Assembly (NCBI GenBank): GCA_031430315.1
Contig: JANPBI010000394.1
Span: 1-19,164, forward strand
Reading direction: 5' to 3'
Length of the DNA: 19,164 bases
Source of the DNA: JAJNPS01 sp031430315
GTDB taxonomy: Bacteria > Pseudomonadota > Alphaproteobacteria > Rhodobacterales > Rhodobacteraceae
A program made the position numbers and the translations under genes. The notes beneath the pieces are model-generated. The model saw nothing but the letters and a program-made list of their open reading frames with translations, was not told the DNA's origin and made no database searches. Positions 7,550 to 14,275 of the stretch are shown here, one piece after another. The first letter of the stretch is position 1. Every line of letters begins with the position of its first letter.

Positions 7550-8335
7550 TCAGATCCCCGCATACCACTCATATCCGCGGTCGGCCCAATAGCTGCCGTA
7601 ACCCTTGCCATAACCGGTGATAACCGAGGCGAGCTCGATCGTGTGGACGTACTTGGCCATCTTGTAGCCCAGTTGGCGTTCGACCCGCACCCGCAGGGGC
7701 GCGCCATTGGCTACGGGCAGCGGTTTACCGTTCAACCCATAAGCAAGGATTGTCTGGGGATGGTACGCATCCACCATGTCGATGCTTTCGTGGTACTTCA
7801 CTGCGCCCGAGAGGCTTTTCTCCATCGTGTCGATACAATGGAAAATGGCGAAACTGGCGGCAGCCGTGGGGCGGGCTTCGGCCAGGATCACCGACAACGG
7901 CACGCCGGTCCATTCGGCGATGCAGGACCAGCCCTCGACGCAATCATGCCGCGTGATCTGGGTCCGGGCAGGGCGCGATTGTAGGTCAGCCAGCGTCAGC
8001 GTCAGCGGGTTCTCCACCGCGCCGGTGATGTTCAGCCGCCAGTCGGCAAACCCAGCCGAGGCCATCGCTTGATAATCCGCATCCGAGGGGTTGATCGTGC
8101 CGTTCGGGTGCTGGCCCTGCCGGATGTCGGCGCGCGTGTACTCCGGGGCAAGCGCATCGCCGGACAAAAGCCGCTGTGTCCGGTAGGTCAAGCCGTTCGC
8201 TGCCTCCATCACACTGCGCAGGGGGTTGTCGTAGTTCGTCAGGTCGTCGAGCACCTTGCACCCCGACAGCGCCAGAGATGCAGCGCCAAGGCTGGCCCCG
8301 GTCAGGAACCGGCGGCGGTTGAGGTCAAGCGTCAT
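7550..8335 (-). CDS. Tat-exported molybdopterin-dependent oxidoreductase (sulfite oxidase/MsrP-like fold)
   Basis: This 261-residue protein begins with a twin-arginine signal (NRRRFLTGASLG, residues 6-17) that runs into a lipobox-like LSGC ending at Cys26. It is probably exported folded to the periplasm and may be lipid-anchored. The rest is a sulfite-oxidase-type molybdopterin domain, with Cys132 in RHDCVEGWSC as the expected Mo ligand and a conserved LPVANGAPLRVRVERQLGYK segment. It is the second gene of a pair: its ATG overlaps the end of the cytochrome b gene by 11 bases, and AAAAGGAG lies seven bases upstream, so the ATG at 8335 is well supported. The cytochrome is the likely electron partner. 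The arrangement resembles MsrP/MsrQ, but the partner is b561-like and not MsrQ, so methionine sulfoxide reduction is not assured. The substrate is unknown. Confidence 0.88.
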   Translation of the reverse strand: MTLDLNRRRFLTGASLGAASLALSGCKVLDDLTNYDNPLRSVMEAANGLTYRTQRLLSGDALAPEYTRADIRQGQHPNGTINPSDADYQAMASAGFADWRLNITGAVENPLTLTLADLQSRPARTQITRHDCVEGWSCIAEWTGVPLSVILAEARPTAAASFAIFHCIDTMEKSLSGAVKYHESIDMVDAYHPQTILAYGLNGKPLPVANGAPLRVRVERQLGYKMAKYVHTIELASVITGYGKGYGSYWADRGYEWYAGI

Positions 8336-9146
8336 GGCTAGGCTCCTTTTCGGGATCAATGCGGTACCAGCCGGTGATGATGGAACGCAGTTCATTGAGC
8401 GGGCCTGCCGCCAGGATCATTGCCATGTGGATCAGGAAGAACCCGACCAGCAGCACCATCACGATGAAATGGATTGTCCGTGCCGTCTGCCGTCCGCCAA
8501 AGATTTCCAAAAGCCACGGGGCGGTCGCGTTGAACGACGGCGACATCGAAAGGCCGGTCAGGATCATCAGCGGCAACAGGACGAATAGCACCCCTGCATA
8601 GGCCAGCTTTTGCAGCACGTTGTAGCGCGCGGTATGGTGAAACCGCAGACGCGCATGGTCGGCGATATCACGCGGCAAGCCACGGAGATCGGCACCGGTC
8701 GGGATGAGTTCCTTGATGTGCCGGTTCCAAACGCTTGCCACCGCCCAAACCGCCAACGTCACCACCAGTATCCAGGCAAAGAAGAAATGGATCACCCGCC
8801 CCGTGGCAAGCGACTGGTTCGACGGGATCGTCGCCCAGGCCGGAAAGGCGCGCACATCCCCGTCGCCCGACACGCCCAGTGCCCCGGTTGTGTCGATCTC
8901 AAGGCCGCCAAGTGTCGTGACCCCACGCAATCCCGCCGCAGTTTCGACCGCATTGATCCGAAGGATAGCGTTGTCGTATTCGAACCCACTTTCCAGACCG
9001 ACATAAAGTGCCGGATGCGCGTTGAAGATCTGCAGACCGGTCAGCAGCAGGAAAAAGAGACTGATCGCCCAGACCCAGTGCGTCACGCGGGTCAAGATCC
9101 GCTGTCGGTAGATCAGGGGTCCCCGGGCTTTGGCCGTCATTTCCAT
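8325..9146 (-). CDS. Cytochrome b561-type membrane subunit, partner of the molybdoenzyme
   Basis: The 273-residue protein has four predicted membrane helices at about residues 20-41, 118-140, 183-203 and 224-246. Histidines at His23, His120, His226 and His240 sit in or beside helices 1, 2 and 4, the pattern expected for b-type haem ligands. A loop of about 75 residues between helices 1 and 2 is probably periplasmic and could dock the molybdoenzyme. It likely shuttles electrons between quinones and the Mo subunit, to which it is coupled by an 11-base overlap. Three in-frame ATGs lie close together (9152, 9146, 9140). The one at 9146 is preferred because GGGGGGA is seven bases upstream, whereas it is too close to the first and far from the third. 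Confidence 0.87.
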   Translation of the reverse strand: MEMTAKARGPLIYRQRILTRVTHWVWAISLFFLLLTGLQIFNAHPALYVGLESGFEYDNAILRINAVETAAGLRGVTTLGGLEIDTTGALGVSGDGDVRAFPAWATIPSNQSLATGRVIHFFFAWILVVTLAVWAVASVWNRHIKELIPTGADLRGLPRDIADHARLRFHHTARYNVLQKLAYAGVLFVLLPLMILTGLSMSPSFNATAPWLLEIFGGRQTARTIHFIVMVLLVGFFLIHMAMILAAGPLNELRSIITGWYRIDPEKEPSHDA

Positions 9147-9256
9147 CGTCATTTCCCCCCATGGTTGACCGCGCATCCCTTCGGTCAGCGCTAGGCAATC
9201 TACGGTACCCAATCACGTGAAGTTTCAGGCTGGGACAAAAATAGCTTAGATCCGGG

Positions 9257-9272
9257 ACGGATTGTTACGGAT
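9257..9272. promoter_or_regulatory. Tandem ACGGAT repeat, possible regulator site
   Basis: ACGGAT occurs at 9257-9262 and again at 9267-9272, a 10-bp period that places both copies on the same DNA face (ATCCGT-N4-ATCCGT on the minus strand). It lies about 110-125 bp upstream of the cytochrome b start. An A/T-rich candidate -10 area (9238-9250) is just downstream of it. Such tandem half-sites are typical of OmpR-type response regulators; the regulator is not in the window. Confidence 0.3.
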
Positions 9273-9392
9273 GTGATCGTCAAAGCGATAGGAGAGGGGA
9301 ATTTGCTGTGGTCCTGGAAACCTGCCAACCGGACCAAACCACGTGTCAACCAGTCCCGCTGGCGGGGCCGATCAACACGCAGAGGAACTTGC

Positions 9393-9408
9393 CCCGGTCT
9401 TTCCCGGG
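9393..9408. terminator. Small hairpin just after the candidate small ORF
   Basis: On the minus strand, CCCGG (9408-9404) pairs with CCGGG (9397-9393) around GAAAGA, beginning one base after the stop of the candidate small ORF. The stem is only five base pairs and lacks a T-run, so a terminator role is weakly supported. Confidence 0.25.
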
Positions 9409-9409
9409 T

Positions 9410-9517
9410 TCAATGGACCAGGATGACCAGGACGACACCAAACAGCCCCCACAATACACTGAGCTGCGTTTCTGACAGGCCATAACTCCTGTTCGACTTA
9501 ACCACACACTCGTTCAT
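9410..9517 (-). CDS. Candidate 35-aa single-pass membrane protein
   Basis: An ATG at 9517 opens a 35-codon frame ending in TGA at 9410. Residues 1-18 are polar (MNECVVKSNRSYGLSETQ). Residues 19-35 form one strongly hydrophobic run (LSVLWGLFGVVLVILVH) that reads as a transmembrane helix ending almost at the C-terminus. The run uses GC-ending codons typical of the window (CTG, GTC, ATC). The weakness is initiation: no good Shine-Dalgarno precedes the ATG, while an AGGAG lies inside the ORF, seven bases before an in-frame CTG. It sits alone between divergent genes, and a small hairpin follows its stop. I do not recognise a family. A chance hydrophobic frame remains possible. Confidence 0.35.
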   Translation of the reverse strand: MNECVVKSNRSYGLSETQLSVLWGLFGVVLVILVH

Positions 9518-9518
9518 T

Positions 9519-9542
9519 ACACTACCAATCGCACTACACTAC
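9519..9542. repeat. Short CACTAC repeat cluster
   Basis: CACTAC occurs at 9520-9525, 9532-9537 and 9537-9542, and ACACTAC is repeated exactly 17 bp apart (9519 and 9536). The patch is less GC-rich than its surroundings and sits just upstream of the candidate small ORF and about 160-180 bp before pheT. It could be an operator or a simple replication-slippage product. Confidence 0.3.
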
Positions 9543-9700
9543 GCCTTGGACACTAAAGACAGTCCCGGGCAGAAATGCGGCTTTTGCGTTCGCAGCTTCG
9601 GGACAAGCCGTTTCCCAACCGGAAACCGGGCCGCCGCAAGACTTCCCCTTTTGCCATGATTGCGCTAAGCCCCGGCTGCGTTCACCAAAAGGCCCGCCCC

Positions 9701-12181
9701 ATGAAATTCACTCTGTCCTGGCTTCATGATCACCTAGCGACCAAAGAACCGGTTGCGGTTCTGACCGAGGCTTTGACCGATCTGGGATTTGAAGTCGAAG
9801 GCGTGACCGATCCGGCCGCCGCGCTGTCGGCGTTCCGCATCGCACGGGTGATCGAGGCCAGCCAGCATCCCAATGCCGACCGGCTGAGGGTCTGTCGGGT
9901 TGCAACCTATCCTGGCGGTCCCGGCACGGCGATGGTCGAGGTGCAGGTGGTCTGCGGCGCGCCCAATGCGCGCACAGGGTTGGTGGGCGTGTTCGCGCCG
10001 CCCGGAACCCATGTGCCGGGAACGGGCGTTGACCTGAAGCCTGGGGTCATCCGGGGCGTCGAGTCCACCGGCATGCTCTGTTCGGAACGCGAGATGATGC
10101 TGTCCGAGGATCACGACGGTATCATCGAGCTGCCCGACGACGCGCCACTTGGCGCGCGATTTGTCGATTACAGGGGCCTCAACGACCCGGTGATCGAGAT
10201 CAAGGTGACGCCGAACCGCCCCGACGGGCTGGGGGTGCGGGGCGTAGCGCGGGATCTGGCGGCGCGGGGCTTGGGGGTGCTCAAGCCGCTGAACATCGCT
10301 CCGGTCCATGGGTTGTTCGACTGCCCGATCGGCGTGCGGATCGACCCTGCGCTGAAGGTCAAGGGGTGCCCGCATTTCGCGGGGCGGGTGATCCGGGGCG
10401 TAAAGAACGGGCGGTCGCATGATTGGATGGCGGCACAGCTCAAAGCCGTGGGGCTGCGGCCGATTTCGGCGCTGGTCGATATTACCAACTATTTCACCAT
10501 TGGGCTGAACCGCCCGCTGCACGTCTTTGACGCAAGCAAGGTCAAGGGCGATCTGGTGATCCGGTCGGCCGAGGCGGGCGAAACCCTGTTGGCGCTGGAT
10601 GGCAAGACCTATGCCTTGCAACCCGGTCAGATGGTGATCGCGGACGATCAGGGCGTGGAATCGCTGGCCGGGATCATGGGCGGCGAAGCGTCGGGTTGTT
10701 CGCCGGACACGGTGGATGTGTTTGTGGAAAGCGCATGGTGGGATCCGATCACAATTGCAGCCACCGGTCGCGCGCTGCGGATCAATTCGGATGCGCGGTA
10801 TCGGTTTGAACGCGGGGTGGACCCGGCGTTCACGCTGCAAGGCCTGGACCTGGCGACGGAGATGATTTTGAGAATGTGCGGCGGCGAGGCAAGCCATCTG
10901 GTGGAGGACGGCGCGCCGCTCGATACCACGCGCGGTTATGTGCTTGAAGAGTCACGCCTGAAATCGCTGGTCGGACTTGATCTGCCGTTCGACGAGCAAA
11001 AATCAATTCTTGAAAATCTTGGTTTCACGCGGACGTCCGCGCTGCGCACGGGTGCACTCTGGGGTCAGTCGGGGCGCCCGATCCCGACCGAAGGGGCGAT
11101 TCAGGGATTTGATGTCCCCTCCTGGCGGCCCGATGTGCTGGGCGAGGCTGATCTGGTGGAAGAGGTCGCGCGCATCGCTTCGCTGGCGAAACTGCAAGGC
11201 GCGCCCCTGCCCCGTCGCAAGCCAGGCGTGCCGCAACCGATCCTGACGCCGTTGCAGGTCCGCGAAAAGGCGGCGCGGCGGATGCTGGCGGCGCTTGGCT
11301 ACAACGAATGCGTGACCTACAGCTTCATCGACGGGGCTTCGGCGACACAGTTTGGCGGTGGGACGGACACGGTCCGGGTGGATAACCCGATTTCATCCGA
11401 AATGTCGCATCTGCGGCCTGATCTGCTCCCCGGCCTGCTGGCGGCGACAGCGCGCAATCAGGCGCGCGGATTTGTCGACATGGCCCTCTTTGAGGTCGGC
11501 CCGGTTTTCCATGGCGGCGAGCCGGGGGAGCAGGCATTGCAGGCGACCGGCCTTCTGATCGGCGGCGCTGCGGCGCGCGATCCGCATGCGTCGCGGCGGA
11601 TGGTCGATGTCTACGACGCCAAAGCCGATACCGAGGCGGTTCTCGCCGCCCTTGGTGCCCCAGCCCGCACCCAAGTCAGCCGCAAGGTGCCGGCATGGTT
11701 TCATCCGGGCCGGTCGGGGGCCATTGGCCTCGGGCCTAACACCATGGCGACATTCGGCGAGGTGCATCCCCGCGTGCTGGCCGCGATGGACGTCAAGGGT
11801 CCGGCGATGGCCTTCACCATCCTGATCGCCAACGTGCCCCAGCCCAAGGTTAAGACGCCGACCCGGCCCGCGCTGGCAATTTCTGACCTGCAGGCGGTGG
11901 AGCGCGATTTCGCTTTTGTTATGGACACCACGGTAGAGGCACTCACGGCGGTCAATGCGGCCCTCGGGGCCGACAAGACGCTGATCGAGGGCGTGCGTGT
12001 GTTCGACCAGTTCACCGGCGACAAGGCAGAGGCGCAGATGGGGCCAGGGCGCAAATCCATCGCGCTGACAGTACGCATCCAGCCGACCGAAAAAACCCTG
12101 ACCGATGCCGAGATCGACGCGGTGTCGGCCAAGGTCATCGACAAGGTGACCAAGGCGACAGGCGGGGTTCTGCGGGGATAG
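9701..12181 (+). CDS. pheT: Phenylalanine--tRNA ligase beta subunit
   Basis: PheT is the large subunit of the cytoplasmic alpha2-beta2 enzyme that charges tRNA-Phe; it supplies tRNA binding and editing while PheS holds the catalytic site. The 826-residue product starts MKFTLSWLHDHL, typical of the family. Domains in order are a tRNA-binding EMAP-II-like fold (about 40-155, with NADRLRVCRV), the TPNRPDGLGVRGVAR segment (about 170), B3/4 editing (about 215-385, with DITNYF), B5 (about 400-490), a synthetase-like core (about 505-700) and the anticodon-binding FDX-ACB fold (about 730-826). The length is slightly above the usual 790-810. AAAAGG lies eight bases before the ATG at 9701; the frame is open upstream to an ATG at 9575, but those 42 residues look non-coding. 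pheS, normally adjacent, is not in this window. Confidence 0.95.
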   Translation: MKFTLSWLHDHLATKEPVAVLTEALTDLGFEVEGVTDPAAALSAFRIARVIEASQHPNADRLRVCRVATYPGGPGTAMVEVQVVCGAPNARTGLVGVFAPPGTHVPGTGVDLKPGVIRGVESTGMLCSEREMMLSEDHDGIIELPDDAPLGARFVDYRGLNDPVIEIKVTPNRPDGLGVRGVARDLAARGLGVLKPLNIAPVHGLFDCPIGVRIDPALKVKGCPHFAGRVIRGVKNGRSHDWMAAQLKAVGLRPISALVDITNYFTIGLNRPLHVFDASKVKGDLVIRSAEAGETLLALDGKTYALQPGQMVIADDQGVESLAGIMGGEASGCSPDTVDVFVESAWWDPITIAATGRALRINSDARYRFERGVDPAFTLQGLDLATEMILRMCGGEASHLVEDGAPLDTTRGYVLEESRLKSLVGLDLPFDEQKSILENLGFTRTSALRTGALWGQSGRPIPTEGAIQGFDVPSWRPDVLGEADLVEEVARIASLAKLQGAPLPRRKPGVPQPILTPLQVREKAARRMLAALGYNECVTYSFIDGASATQFGGGTDTVRVDNPISSEMSHLRPDLLPGLLAATARNQARGFVDMALFEVGPVFHGGEPGEQALQATGLLIGGAAARDPHASRRMVDVYDAKADTEAVLAALGAPARTQVSRKVPAWFHPGRSGAIGLGPNTMATFGEVHPRVLAAMDVKGPAMAFTILIANVPQPKVKTPTRPALAISDLQAVERDFAFVMDTTVEALTAVNAALGADKTLIEGVRVFDQFTGDKAEAQMGPGRKSIALTVRIQPTEKTLTDAEIDAVSAKVIDKVTKATGGVLRG

Positions 12182-12200
12182 CGCCGGGACCAACCCCCAG

Positions 12201-12229
12201 ACCCCCGGGATATTTGCCCCAGTCAGAAG
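12201..12229. repeat. Rhodobacterales-type intergenic motif
   Basis: The 51-bp gap between the convergent pheT and pbpC genes contains ACCCCCGGGATATTTG, followed by CCAG and AGAAG. From memory, motifs of the form CCGGGATATTT with nearby CCAG and GAAG recur after genes in many Rhodobacterales genomes. Only one copy is visible here. Its role (terminator, processing site or mobile remnant) is not known to me. Confidence 0.4.
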
Positions 12230-12232
12230 GGG

Positions 12233-14275
12233 TCACCACGCCCGAATCGTCGACCGGGCCGATTGCCCTTTGGCGTCGATCACCGACAGCGTCACGAACC
12301 CTTGGCCCGGGAGCGGCAGCATTGCCTCACGGTCGCGCAAGGCCACGATGATGGGGACGCCATCGGCCATCCAGGTGAAAGGTGCCGTTCCACCGCGGAC
12401 GCGGACGAGCAGGCCCTCGGGCAAAAGCTCCACCTCGGACCCGTCGGGGGGAAAGGTCACTTGCGGCGCGTCGGCGGCGACGTCGAAGGCGGCGGAGCGG
12501 CTGCGGAACCGCTGCAGCGGTTGCGGCAGTTGGGCGTTTGAGACGAGCAGAGTTGCGGGCGGCGGCGGGCCTTGGGGGTCAAGCTCGGGCTTCAGCCGGT
12601 TGAACGCTTGAAAGAGGACCGGCGCCGCCATATCGGCGCCGAACTGCCCCGGCACCGGGGTGCCATCGGCACGACCCATCCAGACGCCGATCACATGTCG
12701 CCCGTCAAACCCGATGGCCCAGGCGTCCCGGTGGCCGTAAGAAGTGCCGGTCTTGTACGCGAGGCGGTTTTCCGGCGCACCCGGCGGCGGGGCGAGGCCT
12801 GCAAGGATGTCGCCGACCTGCCAGGCGCCCACGGCGGACAGGACACGCTCCCCTTCGGACCGCGCGCCATCCATGCGATAGGTCATCGGCAAAGCCACCC
12901 CACCGCGCGCGATGGTGGCGTAAAGCTGCACCATGTCCTCCAGCGTGACGCCCACACCGCCCAGCGCCACCGCAAGGCCCGGCTGATCCCCTGGCACCTG
13001 GGGGTGCATGCCCGCGCGGCGCATAGCGACCAGTAGTTTTGCGGGGCCCAAAGCCTCAGTCAGGCTGACAACGGGGATGTTCAGCGACATCTGTAGTGCC
13101 TCGCGCACCCGGATCGTGCCGCGATAGAGCTTGTCGAAGTTTTGCGGCTGATAGGTTCCAAAGGCCGTCGGGCGGTCCTCGATCAGGGTTTCGGGATGGG
13201 CGAGGCCTTCGTCGAAGGCCAGCCCATAGATCAGCGGTTTCAGGGTCGATCCGGGACTGCGCAGGGCCTGGGTCATGTCGACGAACCCCTGCCGCGCATC
13301 GGCCTGAAACGCGGCCGATCCGACCGAGGCAAGGATTTCGCCGGACGCATGATCGGCGACGATGATGGCAACCTGCAATTCCTCGGCCTTGCCCGCGACT
13401 GCCTCGGTCGCAAGGGTCTCCAGCGCCCGCTGCAGGCTGCGCTTGACGGTCAGGCGGATCAGATCGGCGGTTGGATCGGCGGACCTGGCGCGGTCGGCCA
13501 GATGCGGGGCAAGGGCTGGTACGGGTTTGCGCAATCCCGGCACAGGCTCGGTCAGCGCGGCCTTGGCCTGATCTTCCTCGATGATCCCCGCCTTTGCCGC
13601 TCGCGCCAGAACCTTGGCGCGCGCCGCCTCGGCCCTGTCAGCCGCACGGTCAGGCCGGCGGCTTTCGGGGGATTGCGGGATGGCGACCAGAAGGGCGGCC
13701 TCGGCGGGCGTCAGACGGCGCGGTTCCTTGCCGAAATAAGCAAGGCTTGCGGCACGCACCCCTTCGAGGTTGCCGCCATAGGGCGCGAGATGCAGGTATA
13801 GCGACAGGATCTGATCCTTGGTCAGCCGCCGTTCCAGCGCTAGCGCGACCCGCATCTGGCGCAGCTTGCCGTTCCATGCGCCGGTGCCGGTTTCCTCCAG
13901 CAGACGGGCCACCTGCATTGTCAGGGTCGATCCGCCCGAGACAACATGGCCCGACGTCGCTGCCTGCCAACCAGCGCGCAGGACCGCTCTGGGGTCTACG
14001 CCGTGATGAGAAGAGAACCGCTTGTCCTCGAACGCGATCAGCATCGCCAAGTAGTCGGGATCGACATCGGCCAGATCGATCGCCATCCGCCAGCGCCCGT
14101 CCGAAACGGTATAGGCCCGCAAAAGGTCGCCGTCGCGGTCCAGCACCTCGACCGACGTATGCAGCGCCACCGACGGCAGCACCGTCCGGTCGATCATCGC
14201 ATCGAACTGGTCCCGGCCAAAGGCGGCAAGCCAGAGGCCTGCCGCCAGTGCCAGAAGGGTCCGACCTCCCCGCAT
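12233..14275 (-). CDS. pbpC: Penicillin-binding protein 1C (bifunctional transglycosylase/transpeptidase)
   Basis: PBP1C is an inner-membrane, periplasm-facing enzyme that polymerises and may crosslink peptidoglycan. The 680-residue protein has an N-terminal signal anchor (about 5-19). A GT51 transglycosylase follows (Glu84 in EDKRF, then GGSTLTMQ at 114-121). The transpeptidase has SxxK Ser343 (STLK), SLN (397-399) and KTGTS (508-512), so all catalytic motifs are intact. The C-terminus (about 596-680) is the BiPBP_C domain characteristic of PBP1C. E. coli PbpC is about 770 residues, so this version is shorter. The gene directly follows the alpha-2-macroglobulin gene, sharing one base in TGATG; a GTG start at 14278 is the alternative and would overlap by four bases. 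No clear Shine-Dalgarno precedes it, which suggests translational coupling. Confidence 0.93.
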   Translation of the reverse strand: MRGGRTLLALAAGLWLAAFGRDQFDAMIDRTVLPSVALHTSVEVLDRDGDLLRAYTVSDGRWRMAIDLADVDPDYLAMLIAFEDKRFSSHHGVDPRAVLRAGWQAATSGHVVSGGSTLTMQVARLLEETGTGAWNGKLRQMRVALALERRLTKDQILSLYLHLAPYGGNLEGVRAASLAYFGKEPRRLTPAEAALLVAIPQSPESRRPDRAADRAEAARAKVLARAAKAGIIEEDQAKAALTEPVPGLRKPVPALAPHLADRARSADPTADLIRLTVKRSLQRALETLATEAVAGKAEELQVAIIVADHASGEILASVGSAAFQADARQGFVDMTQALRSPGSTLKPLIYGLAFDEGLAHPETLIEDRPTAFGTYQPQNFDKLYRGTIRVREALQMSLNIPVVSLTEALGPAKLLVAMRRAGMHPQVPGDQPGLAVALGGVGVTLEDMVQLYATIARGGVALPMTYRMDGARSEGERVLSAVGAWQVGDILAGLAPPPGAPENRLAYKTGTSYGHRDAWAIGFDGRHVIGVWMGRADGTPVPGQFGADMAAPVLFQAFNRLKPELDPQGPPPPATLLVSNAQLPQPLQRFRSRSAAFDVAADAPQVTFPPDGSEVELLPEGLLVRVRGGTAPFTWMADGVPIIVALRDREAMLPLPGQGFVTLSVIDAKGQSARSTIRAW

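Larger units (their letters stand above)
9147..9700. other. 554-bp intergenic region between the cytochrome b and pheT genes
   Basis: Apart from the candidate 35-codon ORF at 9410-9517 (minus), I see no established gene here. It holds a tandem ACGGAT repeat (9257-9272), an 8-bp palindrome TCACGTGA (9213-9220), a small hairpin after the candidate ORF (9393-9408) and a cluster of CACTAC repeats (9520-9542). It must also contain the divergent promoters of the cytochrome b operon and pheT; I could not assign either with confidence. No tRNA cloverleaf or riboswitch core was recognised. Confidence 0.6.

Noticed and set aside
9201..9220. GGTACC and TCACGTGA palindromes upstream of the cytochrome b gene
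   Set aside because: Short perfect palindromes of 6-8 bp are common by chance; nothing else ties them to a known regulator.
9734..10897. Minus-strand open frame (387 codons) within pheT
   Set aside because: A shadow of pheT; the composition is Arg/His/Pro-rich with no recognisable domain.
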